A stretch of 64,000 bases of DNA from contig CM053325.1 of NCBI GenBank assembly GCA_028583605.1, positions 37,065,435 through 37,129,434 of the forward strand, written 5' to 3'. The DNA comes from Dastarcus helophoroides (Eukaryota > Arthropoda > Insecta > Coleoptera > Bothrideridae). The notes below the pieces were generated by a model, which saw only the letters and a list, made by a program, of their open reading frames with translations, was not told where the DNA came from and did not search any database. The translations under genes were made by a program, and so were the position numbers. Position 1 is the first letter of the stretch. The number at the start of each line of letters is the position of its first letter. Below, piece by piece: positions 23,261 to 35,688 of the stretch.

Positions 23261-26200
23261 GCATAGTTGACATAAATATAGGTTTTCAATGGAGGGTCAA
23301 GTGAAGCCCTGCAATTTGAGATTGTCAAAATTTGATAAACAATCGAGTGAATTAATAAAGAATTTAAGACTCCAAATGGATCTTTTTTTCAATATTTGGG
23401 TCTTTAAGATCTTTTTGCGCCCCCTTAAAGACAGTGTGTCCCACTAGAGCTGGGATAGCATGGGCATCTTCGTTATTAGTGGATATAAAAAATCGGTTAA
23501 ATGGGAAAAGTCATTGAGAAATAATTGAATGCTAACTTGTTTGGATATTATTTCTAAAAAATCTGCTGTAACTCCTCTAATCGCAATTTGATTAAAAAAA
23601 CTTTGAATTACTTTTGTTTAATTTCTCAAAACTTTTACAGTGATCTGGTTATTATTTTTATTTTATAATAATTTTGTATTTTTCCTATAGACGGCACATT
23701 GTATTATTTCAATTTTGAATTAAGCAAAATTTTCTAAATAATTTGATGTATCACATGTCATATGTCAAAAATAGAACATAAGCGATGTCACAAAAGACAA
23801 TATACATATATGTAATTTTTTGCAAACGGCAGGTTGAATTTTGAAAAAGAAAGTAATAAAGAGTAAAACTAGGAACTTTTAGAAATTCGAGATTTCTTAA
23901 ATACCTAGAACTTATCTAAGACAAATCTTTTTGAAATTTTAAGAAAATAATCGACTTTTAAATGAGTGTCGAAAATTGGAGAAAAAATTTGAGTTTTCGA
24001 GTTGGTTTTCGCATTTGGAATAAAAAGTGGGATCGTATCAAACAAATTAGAAAAAACCTTGACTTTTAGTGTTAAATGAAAAGGAAAACAAAGGGAAATT
24101 CGTCTTACCCTTTCTTATTATGGTTGAGAGAAGTTTAACCTATAAAATGTATAAAAATTATAACTATCCTTGATTTTCAAGTCTAATTAACTTCTAATAA
24201 GCTGATAAATTGTGAATCGATAGAAATTACCTCATAATTTAGAAACTCTTGACAATTAACCCGACGAAAGCAAAGAATGGACAAGGCGGTAAAGTGAAAC
24301 ACATACTCTAATCCAATTAAGCGCAATATTTTTCGCGTGTACGATACTTGTACAAGATACTATTTAAATATCAATAAACAGTATACGTGATTGCGGTAGG
24401 AGCTACCAATCCTCCATTAATTAAATAAAACATGTCTTAGACGAATCCAATAGGGATTTAAGTATTTGTCAACTGCTGAGATTATGTGGCAAAAAGAGCA
24501 TTTGCCAATGAAACCCAGCAACTACCAAATACGGCAAAACAGTAAGCACCGACTGAGTAGCTCTAGAGACGTAGAATAACCGGGTTCCTGCTATAAAGTG
24601 CACGCTATAATTAAATCGATTATATTTCTTTTGTGTCCTTTTAATTGTTACCTGGAAGGCAACACTTGATTTATACAGGCAGCCCAGTATTTTCGTAAAC
24701 TCATTATAAAAAGATTTTTTTTGTGATTTGGTTCTGTGACTGCTGTACGAAAATCATCATCAAGTTGTCCGTAGCACAAGTCGATTTAAAATCAATATTT
24801 TTCGTTCCGTTTTCTCATTTTGCATCGCTGAAATGCGAGGTCATAACACAATTATCAATTATTTGTAATAGACGAAATGTGGGCTAAATCGATTTCGACA
24901 GCTCTTCCATTTGAAAAAATTCCATTATTACGTTTGCTACATTCGGTGAATGAAGGACATGTGTAACAGCTTGGTCAATTAAACTTTCCTGATGTTCTAA
25001 TCAACTATGGGAACCAAAAGGAAAAGTGATCGATGATCGCGGATGCAGATAACTAGTGCAACTTTTAAAGGTCTCATTCTGGTCTATTGCTTGATCTGAA
25101 CACGCACATCCGTGACTGTTTTTTACTGCAAGACATAATGATCTTGCACCGACCATTCCTTTTTAATTACCGATAATCTGATTCACCTTGTCGTCGCGAT
25201 CAAGGCTTGCCTTGCGTGGATGTTGCATCGAATGCTGTAAAATTTGTATAGGTACATAATTTCATTTAGACGAAGAAATGGGACAGTTTTGGAGACTGCC
25301 AATATAAGTGAAAACTTAAAACTAGGTAATAACACTATCTACGTAGTGTGGTTCGAACCCAAAATAGTAAAGAAGTCAGAATCTTGAAAATATTTTAACA
25401 TTTTTATATTTGTGGTTTGGCTGCTTGTAGACGTGTCAAACTGGATCTAATATTTATCAAGAATGAAATCCACTGGTAAACTTTTCACTCTTTTCATTTA
25501 TTGCATATACTGTTCAACATCTTATTAGTAGTGTCATCTGTCATTCCCGGAGCACAAGAGTACATCTATCACACTTTACATTTTATTTTTAATATGCTAA
25601 CATATGTACAGGATATACCACCGGGAATCTCCGCGACCGATATCTGATAAAATACTCGTTTAAAAACTTTTAATATATTTTTCAAATAAAATTTAAAAAT
25701 GCAAAATTATATGGGGTGTGTTGTTTAAAACAACGAAGTCGGTGTCAACTTTCGATATAACCGGAAGTACTACAACTTTGCGATTATTTTAGTTGTGTTA
25801 GCCTCGTTGACTTTGCTAAGTTGTTAAATTTTCAAATTTTGTAGATGATGTTAGATATCGAGCGTGGCATTTCCCGGTGGGACACGCTGTAAATTTCGTT
25901 ATAAGGGAAAAAGGTCCGAATATGGCCCATGAGTTTAATATGGGCCCCTATCCAGTGAGTGAATGGACATCTTTGAACAAATGCTTAAAACGTGTCTACA
26001 AGAAAATTCGAAATCACATTTAGTTTTCGTTTTGCATTGTTAATAATTTATAGCAAAATTTGTAACTTGTGTGTAAGATATTTAGTTTAATTAAAAGTAA
26101 GTATGATTACGAGTGTTGACAAAATATGTAATACCTATATAAAGCATTATTGTTTTTTACTGAACTACCCATACCAAAGCTGTAAAAATATATTCCATTA

Positions 26201-26639
26201 TTTGTTTTCTAATAATGTTGTGTTACTAAAATGGGCCCCTTAAAATGGTATGATATGAACAGGTTCATATTCGCACCAATATCTAAATTTTGCACTTATT
26301 TTGGATAAGCAATATCAAGAAGTGCTCTAAGTGTATATTAAAATATATTAGAGAATATGGATCTTGCTAAAGCACAGAAGTTTTAAAATAGTGAAAAATT
26401 TGTTTCACCGTTTAATACGTTGCCGCTAGATTCCATTACAAAAGAAACATGAAATTTTTTAAATCCAATTTAAATGCTAGTAAAGGTTAAATTTAATAAT
26501 TTGAATACATTCCATTATTGTATTCGTTACTTTTTGAATCTAATTAAAAAAATAGCAACAGTTTAAATTTAATTTAATATTATTATTTTCTTTTACATAA
26601 AATGTAAAGTGTAAAAAAAATATTTATATACTTGAGTCT
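23261..26639. other. Noncoding unique sequence
   Basis: About 3.4 kb without recognisable genes, apart from small A-polar repeat patches near 23820-24110. Less AT-rich islands occur near 24280-24620 and 24930-25260. A GCTATAAAGTGC sequence near 24590 resembles a TATA box, but no ORF follows it. The stretch may be intronic or regulatory. Confidence 0.45.
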
Positions 26640-27085
26640 TTCCTTACTAATATATAAATGCAATAGTGGTGTTTGTCTGTCTGTTTGTCCATTTCAGTGT
26701 TGCCAGATGCACTTTCTCGATGTTCCACTCTGGCACATATGACGCGACTCATTTTCTACGTAAATAAATACAAAACTTGGCAATGACAATACGACGACGG
26801 CGTCGTCTAAGGATGAGGTCCACAATTAATGTAACTTTGCAGGTAGGATTCTTTCATAAGAAGTCCGATAGTTTGACAGCGTCATAACGCGTTATGGCGC
26901 AACCACCTAACTTCTCGGCTTCTCTGCGGTGAGAGTTGCCATATCTTCCGTATTTTACGGGTTCTTCCGTATTTTGGTAAATTGGTATTTGGACAGAAAT
27001 CTTCCTCATTTTAAAGAGTGCAGCGGTAACATTTTCATAAATAATAAGGTTTCTTTGGTCGGCAGCGCCATCTATTGCAGAGACC
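26640..27085. mobile_element. Possible nonautonomous Helitron-like repeat
   Basis: It begins TTACTAATATATAAATGCAA followed by GTGTTTGTCTGTCTGTTTG. That start is widespread in insect nonautonomous repeats often classed as Helitrons. It ends near an AGCGCCATCTATTG block, also common in insect repeats. No 3' CTRR hairpin end was confirmed. The internal 80-codon minus frame has no recognised domain. Confidence 0.3.
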
Positions 27086-27354
27086 AATAAAAACATTAAA
27101 AAAAATAAATTGATCAGTCAATTTAAGAAATTTAAAAACTTTTATACATTTTCGAGAGTTTTTTACTGTTAAATTTTAATTATTCACTTAAATCCGCATT
27201 CGAAGTCGAGGGTAATCGCTAGTAAAATATATAGTGTGAAACAGCCAAATGAAATAAATTCAATATCTCAGTTATTGTACATATTTATGAAAAATTCACA
27301 GACGGGTCAATTTTAGTGTAAAAGGTGAGATTCTGCATTGCAAAAAATACAGTA

Positions 27355-27450
27355 TCTCTCTCAAGATTATAGCTTGGCTGTCGAAACGCGTTAGAGCAAC
27401 CTTTGTTGTGGTTCTTAATCTTTATAGGTTTCAGGAAACAAGATTTGGAT
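27355..27450 (+). repeat. Stem-loop repeat copy
   Basis: Contains ATAGCTTGGCTGTCGAAACG, CGTTAGAGCAACCTTTGTTG and a diverged TTTCAGGAAACAAG tail, in the same order as at 45810-45920. Confidence 0.8.
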
Positions 27451-28260
27451 CTCAATATTTAAAATAAAAAGATACAGCGTGTTCCATTTAAATTAACAAA
27501 GAAAACGACGTCTGAAGGTTAAGTAAAAATTTGCTTTACATAATTAATTTTATTTAACATTTCTTTGACCCTGGTTGAAAATATTTAAATTTTTAGTAAT
27601 GTAAGTTGGCAAATTCTGAAACATTTTTTGAAATAATGACTACATGATATCTACATTTTGAAAACAATAAAGGAAAAAAGTAAATAAAAAATAATAAATT
27701 GAAAAATAAAAAAAAATTACCATGAATAAACGTGTCATCAATAATTTTCGGTGGTAAAAATTTAAATAAATGAGTTCGATCCACAAGATTCGTCTGTTAC
27801 CCTTTCCGGCATTGAACTACATTTGTTGGTGGAACTTACATGCTCTTGGTGACTACTGTTCCTCACCGCCGAAAGGTCTTCGACTTAGTAGTTAGCAGCA
27901 CTCACCATATGCGAGTCCATTCTACCGTTAAAGGAATATGATTATTCTTTATTTTAGACTGTTATTGATCGGAAACATTATCATTGTTATTAATTATATT
28001 TAACATTTCTTTCTCGACCTGTGGTGTCGTGCTCAAACTTCGTTCTCGTGCGATATGAATGAACAAACATCATATGTGCTCTCGTTGGATATCCTAATGT
28101 CTAATGTAGTACTCATGGTTGTACTGTAGAGTGATTCTACAATTAAACAATTAAAATGCTAATCAAATTAAAACACAATTAATACAATGCCCAATAGTCA
28201 GTTAAACTTGATGTAGGAGTATGAATATGTTTGAGAGACAATTTAAAAGCGAGCTTGTCA
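27451..28260. other. Noncoding spacer
   Basis: No gene recognised. Short minus frames lack protein-like features. A CpG-containing patch near 28020-28110 is unexplained. Confidence 0.45.
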
Positions 28261-28345
28261 AGGACAGTATAGCTTAGTTGGTTAAGGCTGCCTCTTTTGC
28301 TTGTGACGCTTGACGGGTCACGGGTTTAAACCCCGACGCCGATCA
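28261..28345 (+). repeat. tRNA-derived sequence (SINE head or tRNA pseudogene)
   Basis: TAGCTTAGTTGGTTAAGGC matches an RNA polymerase III A box within a D arm, and CGGGTTTAAACCCCG about 45 bases later matches a B box/T arm with perfect stem pairing. The acceptor ends do not pair and no good anticodon arm is seen, so it is not a functional tRNA. A tRNA-derived SINE head is the simplest reading. Confidence 0.5.
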
Positions 28346-29034
28346 CGCATTTTTTAAGTCCAAACTTCTTGGGCGCGTTGAGCGTTTTTTGGTAGAATGT
28401 TAAGATATGGTTTAGCGTCATCGTTACGCTAATTTGCCTTACCAACGTCTTCTAAATTTAACAGGAGAATATACTACTAACATTAGATCATATTGGCAAT
28501 GTGCGATGGTCATGCGTGATTCCGATGCGAAATCAAAAGTTTACTTCTTATCCAAAATCTCTCAATGCGCCTAACGAAATTTTCACTAAAAAAATGTTTA
28601 TACCGGTTTCACTTTAAATTAGTGGGATAATATAATACAAAACTCTGCTTAACAAAACTTGAACTAAGGAGTGGGCAACTTTTTTCGCCAGTGAAACAGC
28701 CTAAATAAAATTTTCGTGCTGTAACGCAGGATCGACGAGAGAATTGAACCCGGGAGCAATTATGATGTTCCGGCCCTTTACCTTTTATACGTGTTTACTA
28801 CTAGGAGTATATGTTGTTTTATTTTCAAATTGAATGCACTGGCCTCTACAGTACTTTATTCCGGCGCTGTAAAAAATTGAAGAAATAATTTTCATAACAG
28901 AAAAATAAAATATCTATAAAATTTTACTTTTTGCGACAAAGAATGAAAAAACATATACTTAATTTTAGTTTTGAATAAAAAATATTGACAAAAAATGGAT
29001 TTTGTAAAAATTTCAACTTCTTTCAAAATCAAGT
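28346..29034. other. Noncoding spacer
   Basis: Could include the body of the tRNA-derived repeat just upstream. No second copy is present in this window to define its end. Confidence 0.4.
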
Positions 29035-29036
29035 TA

Positions 29037-30519
29037 TACAGGTTGATTTCCATTAGATGGATCTTGTACACTATTAGAGATACAGGGAAGTTTAAAAAAG
29101 CAAAGTAGAGCAGAATTTAAGGCTTAATAATATTTTATTGAAAAAACAATTAAATTCCAACTCTTCCTGATTTTATCTAGAAAAAACTGAAAATCGCCGT
29201 ATTTAAAAATCAGCTATAACTTGTTTATTTATAGTCCGATTGAGAAAATTGAGAAACTGTAAGTGGTTGTTTTTTAATGCCTTTTCATTGGTCTACGTCA
29301 ATTTTTTTTTTAAATTTAACTGTTTCCAAGAAAATTATGTCAACTTCGCTATTTCTTATCGACGCTATATTAAATTTTATTATTTTCGAATTTAGCATAT
29401 TTTTCTGATTAATTTGATACAAACATGGCATACTTCAAATGTAGCAAAGTGGGTTAAATGAAGCAATTTATTATTTTTAAACAAAAAAATTACAGTAATC
29501 GATGCAAGTGCCATAGCTTTTATTAATAATAGTATAATACCGAATTACGTAACAATAATTATTGAAAAACTAAAAATATTGTAACAAAACGTCTAATATT
29601 GAAACAGTTATTAGTATAATCGTAATATGCATGCACCCCTTTAAATGGTGCAATTCTATGAAAAGGTATGGATGTTCTAAGAGTTGTGTTAACAGCTTTT
29701 ACAAAAATTCTTTTAACCTTGAATAGTTACTCGTGTAACGTGAAATATCTAACAAACTAACATTAGGAATAACTCTCATATTTAGGCACATTATCAGTCT
29801 TAGAATACTTAACTTCTAGAGAAGTCTAAAACGCGCACTAGGGTATGAGTCAAGAGAAAGTCGCTCCTAATGAAATTCTTAGAATTTTCTGAGAATTACG
29901 TCATTTAAAGGGAATCATGCACATTACGAGTATTAATAAATATTTCAATATTATACAGTTTGTTACAATATTTTTGATTTTTTAATAATAAATATTGCTT
30001 TTTTAGGGACTGTATTTTTTATTATTAAGAGCTATACCAATTGCATTACTTACTATGATTTATTTTTTTTAAATAATAAACTATTTGATGTAATCCACTT
30101 TGCCACATTTAAAGAATGCCAGGACATACATCAAATTAATCAAAAAAATATGCTGAATTCGAAAATGAAAAAATTCAATATGGCGTCCACAATAAATAAC
30201 AAACTTTGTATATTTTTTTCAGAAACAGTTGAATTTAGAAAAAATTAACGTACACCAATGAAAAGGCCCTAAAAACAACTAATTATAGTTTCTGATTTTT
30301 TTCGATAGGACGTTAAATAAACAAGTTACGGCTGATTTATTAAAAATGACGATTTTTAGTTTTTTCTAAATAAAATCAAGATGAATTGGAATTCAATTGT
30401 CTTCTAAGCGGAATATTCTTAGGCATTAAATTCTGCACTACTTTGCCCCATTAAGCTTCCTTGTATATCTAATGGTTTACAGTTCCTTGTAGTGGAAATG
30501 AAATTTGGTTCAACCTGTA
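29037..30519. mobile_element. Fold-back DNA element with arms of about 620 bases
   Basis: 29037-29660 is the diverged reverse complement of about 29895-30519. The ends read TACAGGTTGA on the left and CAACCTGTA on the right, and each is flanked by TA (29035-29036 and 30520-30521), the target duplication of Tc1/mariner-like elements. Conserved inner blocks include AAATGTAGCAAAGTGGGTTA against its complement and GCATGCACCCCTTTAAATG. There is no transposase ORF in the roughly 230-base loop, so it is nonautonomous. Confidence 0.88.
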
Positions 30520-30689
30520 TATTACAAGTAGTTCGAACTAGCCGTTCGATAAATCTTTCTTAGGCGTGGTTTTTCACAAAACAAACGTTACATTTAAGAA
30601 CTTTAATGCTCAACATAGTTTTTTACATCTAAACGAAAATTATAACTAATTGACAACAACTTGACAATTGCTAACAACAATCTAACACT

Positions 30690-32160
30690 GTATATTTCGA
30701 ATCTTTTGAAAATTCTTACTTTTTGTTCTTTTTGAATACTTTGGTTTATTTAAATTTTTTTTTTGAAAATATTAATTTTATCAAAAATTTTGAACTTTTT
30801 CTTTAAAATTGCTATCAATTTTAAATACTTTGATTTTTTTGTAATACTAAGACTTAATTGAAAATTGCGACTTAAATCTATTTATTTTTGAAAACTTGTC
30901 AACTTCTGGTCTTACTGAAAATATTAAATTTTCGACCTATGTTGAAAATCTCGGCTCTTTTGAATATTTCAACAGTTAAAAAAGCACCATTTTTAAAATT
31001 TCGACCTTTTTTTCGAAATTTTCACTAATGTTTAATATTTGCAATTCTCATAATTTCGACTTTTTTCAAAATATAGATATTTTAAATAGCAACTTTTTAA
31101 ATTTAAATATTTTTGAACATTTTTATCACCGACTTAAAATTTCCACTATTCTTTAATTGCTTCTAAACATTTTAATCTCTTTTAAATATTTCGATTTTAT
31201 CTTGAAAGTTTTAAGATTTTTTCCAAAAATTGACTCCTATTAAAAATTTTAACTTATTCCAATATCCTGACTCTGAGAATTCAGACTTTTCTTGAGGAAT
31301 TCAATATTCATTGTAAATTTTGACCTTTTAAAAAACTTGGATTTTAATTACAATCTTTTAAAAGATCTACCTTTTTAAAGGTTTAAGCTTTTCCCCAAAT
31401 TTTCACGTATAAATTGAAAAATTTCGACTATTTCTGGATATTTTGACTTAATTTCGACTTATGTAAAAGTTTTTAAATTACCACTTTTTTTACGTTCTTT
31501 ATAAAAATTTTACTTTTTTAACACTTTTGTTCTTATTAATTACAATTTTTTTAATAATTTTGAATTTTTCTGAATATTTTGACCTTGTGTCAAAGTTTTT
31601 GGTATTTTGGAAAAACTAAATGTTTCAAATTGTCGCCTTAGTAACATTGACATGTTTTAAAAATTTTCCTTTCTTAAAAATTCTTACCCAAAATTTTACT
31701 CATTTGTAAACCTGAGATTTTTGATGTTCAATTTTTTAAAACTTAAATTTTTTCTCACTTTCTGAAAATGAGGACTCTTAAAAAAATCTAACTTTCTAGA
31801 CTTGGCCTCTGAATTAGAAAAAAAAGTCTTTTAAAGTTTTTCAGACAGGGCCGTAGATTTTTTTTTTAATTCCAAGTTTATTTCTAAAATGTAACCTTTA
31901 TTTCAATGTACCACAATTAAAGTTAAATTTTCGAGACTGGTTAAAAGTGACAATTTTAACTTTTACTTTCAGCACTTTTTCAGAATTTTGGTTTGGGAAT
32001 GTCGAAAAAAAAGTCGACATTTCTAAAATTGAAGTTAAAATATCAAAAAAAAAATTAATCTTAAAGTTGAAAATTTAAGCAAAGCTAAACATTTTTAAAC
32101 TTTAAAGTGAAACTTTTGATTAGATTCAAAATTTAAGAAAAAAGTTAGCATTTGGAAAAG
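30690..32160. repeat. Degenerate AT repeat, T-polar then A-polar
   Basis: T-rich to about 31790, then A-rich to 32160 on the plus strand. No coding content. Confidence 0.6.
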
Positions 32161-33269
32161 AAAACACTAAAATCACTCATTCGACCTGTTCAGGATATTT
32201 GTGTCATATACTGGAATGATGTGAGGAATGTAGAAAAAGCCCGTGCAAGGTTTTCTCGTTAAGTAAATGAAAAGCTCCGTTGGATGCATTTTTCGAGTCA
32301 AAACCAGAGAATTTCGAAAGAAGAGGAATCAAGGAAATTGCCAAACTAAATTCTACAACTGGCGTTGACATAAAATACAGAATGTTTTATTTAAAATAAA
32401 CAAGTTTTAAGCGTTTAACGGTTTAGCTAATCAATTTTTTACATGTGCAGCGTAAAAACCTAATCAATTGTTAGAACCGAAAATATATTGGGTTTTAATA
32501 GCTGAAATATGTGTTGAGAATATAATGGCTAAATTTATTAATACATTTTCATATAAATCATAATATCTCAAAATTCTTTAGATTTAGCTAAGGAAAACCT
32601 TAGTAAAACTCGCTTTTATTTTGACCCTAAAATCTGAAAATGTAAAAATACATAGGGTGTTTAATAAAAAAGATATAACTTAGTGTACTGTACATTATTT
32701 ACCCTATTCTAATTGTAATTGTAAATGTACCACCAATGGTTTCCTATCCATCTCCAAAAAATACAATATATTTTTTAAAATCAAGTAGCGTGGGCATAAT
32801 CTTTGGTGTCGTATGTCATGAATAGCATATCTTCAGAATATCTACTTTTAAAGGGAATCAAAACTATTTGTGAAAAATAAATTATAGAATATAAGCGAAC
32901 ATTAAATGGAAGGTTTAAGAGCCTTTACTAATTAAATTTTGAAGCTTCTCCAACTTGAATTCAATCCAATTTAATTTTACTCCAAAGTCACAATGGGACA
33001 ATGAGACAACGGACAATGAGACAACAGGACAATTAGACAATGGGACAAATTAGGTAATGCTGTCAAGTACTGGAAATGGCTAAGAAGCACGTACAAATCT
33101 GGTGATTCTCAGAAAACTGTAACATATTGTGAAGAAAAAAACAAAGAAATCCATGCTCTGGGAATAAATTGATTGTTAAACACTAAGGATTGTCCCAGAT
33201 CGCGTTAAATAGATGAGAACCAAAGTGTTAGTAAATGGAGGAATAAATCCTGTGTGGTATGAAGCGATA
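32161..33269. other. Noncoding spacer
   Basis: Includes a short imperfect tandem of GGACAATGAGACAAC units near 32994-33050. No gene recognised. Confidence 0.5.
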
Positions 33270-33660
33270 AATCCGATCGGTATGTGACATTCGGTCACTG
33301 TTCCATAACTTTTATCGGTATCTTGCAAACGACCATCGCGATTATCTCATGGTAGTACAGTACGGTAACAAGGTATAAAAGATAGCAGCTAGCAATAGCG
33401 TTATCTTAACGGCGAGAAGTTTTTTACTAGAGCACACCTCTTCGGTCCATAATGTAATGAGTCAATTACGGAAGCCCATCTGATAAGACAATGCGATGCA
33501 GGACAACACCAGTTAATAATTACCAGGCGCTGCTCTGATACTCGCGGAATTTACATAAACACGATTTACAGATTTGCTATCAGCGCCATGACTAGCTCGT
33601 TGGTGCTATAAATAAACCCAAGCCGATGCCACCACCCTGTCGATGCTAGCAGCTTTTTAA
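33270..33660 (+). promoter_or_regulatory. Candidate promoter region with TATA boxes and GATA sites
   Basis: This island is less AT-rich than its flanks and contains TATAAAAG at 33374-33381. Around it are TTATCT (33342), AGATAG (33380), TTATCT (33401) and CTGATAAGA (33481), all GATA-factor-type sites. A second TATAAATA lies at 33607-33614. No convincing downstream ORF is visible. This is an inference from motifs only. Confidence 0.35.
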
Positions 33661-34605
33661 CGCAATTATTTTAAAATAATTAAAAAACAGTGCTACAGTT
33701 CAAAATTCTTATATTATTTGAGCCCAAAAAGTATTAGTGTTTGCATTTACTCTTAGGATAGGCAAATTAGGCCTCATACGCACTAGGCGGCTAGCCGCAA
33801 ATCGATCCGAATTAGATTACTTTATATTAGGGAATTGTTCTGAAGTTTTATTGGACGGGAGTACTATTGTGCTCTCAAGCTTTTCAACGATGTCATAGCT
33901 CCTCTTTATACTAATGTTTCTCATCCAATTTTTACTTTCACGCAAATTTTACATTTCTTTAAAAACTTTCATTCTAGTTAATGCACCCAAAGGCTTGTTT
34001 TAGTAAGTGTTCCTATTTTCTAATAAAACTGTAAATAAAAATTACTGGTTTACTGGTATTTCGTTTAATTTGTCAAAAAATTAAAAAAGATGGTTGCAAC
34101 TAAATATAATTAAGTAACTAAGTACAAATCAGAATCTTAGGTTTGGGTTTCAAAAATGTCTAAAACTTGAAAATAAATTAATACTCGTGTTTAGAGATTT
34201 TGAATACATTCCGAAAAAAAGATTTAGATTTGAAATTTCCAGAAGAAGTCCAAGTTCGCCAAATAGAAAAAATCCATTAGTTAAGAAAACATAACATTTT
34301 GAGCAAAAAGTGGAATACTTAAATTTACAGTCAATATTTTTGAAATTAAAGCGAAAATTGAGGTAGATTAATTAATCCAGAAATAAATTATAATTTTTTT
34401 TAAATTGTGATCGTTTTCAAAATTTTTAGTTTTAATTTGGCGTTTTCATTTAACATTTTTTTTAATGTACATTAGGACAAGTCAAAATTTCTAGAAAAAA
34501 TTTTTAAATAGATTAGAATCCGAATTTTTACCTTTTAAAAAAAAATAGGTTTCGAGAGAGTAAAATATTAAGTTTTTCCGATTTCAGTTTTTCTCAAATT
34601 TTCTT
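33661..34605. other. Noncoding spacer with degenerate AT repeat
   Basis: A-polar repeat fragments from about 34160 onward. No gene recognised. Confidence 0.5.
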
Positions 34606-34660
34606 CCCTCTCTCACTCTCCCCTCTCTCTCTCTCTTCCTCCCTCTCTCTCTCTCCTTTT
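34606..34660. repeat. CT microsatellite
   Basis: Imperfect CT/CCCT dinucleotide run of about 50 bases on the plus strand. Confidence 0.9.
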
Positions 34661-34959
34661 CACATTTAAAATTTTTGATTAAAATGAAATATTTACGCCC
34701 ACATATTTAAACCCAAAAAGTATTCAAAATTTTGAAAAACTGCAATTAATAAGAAAACTCGATTTTCTATATTTCAATTGAAAGTTTTCTTATTATATCG
34801 ATAATCTTGAAATTTTGCTGAATCTTTACCTTTAAGAAATTTTTACTTTCATTTTAATATTACAACAAACTGTAGTTATAAAATTTGTATTAGTAATTGT
34901 GTAATGTAAAGACTCTCTAGAAACATTTGATAATGGAAAGCGACTGCGAGAATGAATCA

Positions 34960-35085
34960 TACGGCAGCTAAGTGCTCTAGACGTATCCGCAAGTGATAAT
35001 CTTATCTGTAGGGAGATCTGTTCTACAAAACCGGAACAGTATAAATACGCTGTAGTCTTTTCCTCATGTAGTCGGTCAGTTAATT
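34960..35085 (+). promoter_or_regulatory. Candidate core promoter with paired GATA sites
   Basis: TGATAATCTTATCTG at 34994-35008 is a pair of convergent GATA sites. TATAAATA lies at 35040-35047 and an arthropod initiator-like TCAGT at 35076-35080. The TATA-to-initiator spacing is a few bases longer than usual. No ORF follows before the hAT element at 35423. Confidence 0.35.
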
Positions 35086-35688
35086 AGTTACGAAGTTTAA
35101 ATTTTTGAACCGATAACACGCCACAATATTTTAATCCTGCTTGGAAAATTTCTTTTATTTTTTTGAAATTTTTCCAAATATTTAGGATTTTGTTTTAAAT
35201 TTCTGAGCCTCAACTTCAAACAGTTAATTTTTAAAATTGTAAAATCGAGGACATCTTTTTTCCGCATTTCTCCTCTTCCTTTATAGAAATTGTTTTTTTC
35301 CTCTCTTGATCTTGGAATTTTTATGCTCGCAAATTTGAGAATTAATTTAAATGGGAAATTAACCTAAATGCAAAATTTTTTTCTCAAAATTTCTAATCTA
35401 ATCGTTAAGTATTGATCCCATTTATTAGCGGATCCAGGGGGGGTCCCGGGGGGTCCGAACCCCACCCGAAATATCCAACTTGTTGAGAAAATTTTATATC
35501 GTTTCAGAAATCTATGAAGATTTTTTATTGGTATAAAGGCATAACGAAAAATTATGTTTTTAACACTGAGGTGTGTTTTATTAGGCGGCATCACATACAA
35601 TAAGAAATGGAAGCTGGTTTTCTTCAAATTACTCTTTATCGCTCATTCGTTTCTGCAACAGATTTGAACCTACCGCCACTTTCACTCC

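Noticed and set aside
35364..35627. Minus-strand 87-codon frame over the hAT left end
   Set aside because: It crosses the target duplication and the terminal repeat, so it is a chance frame.
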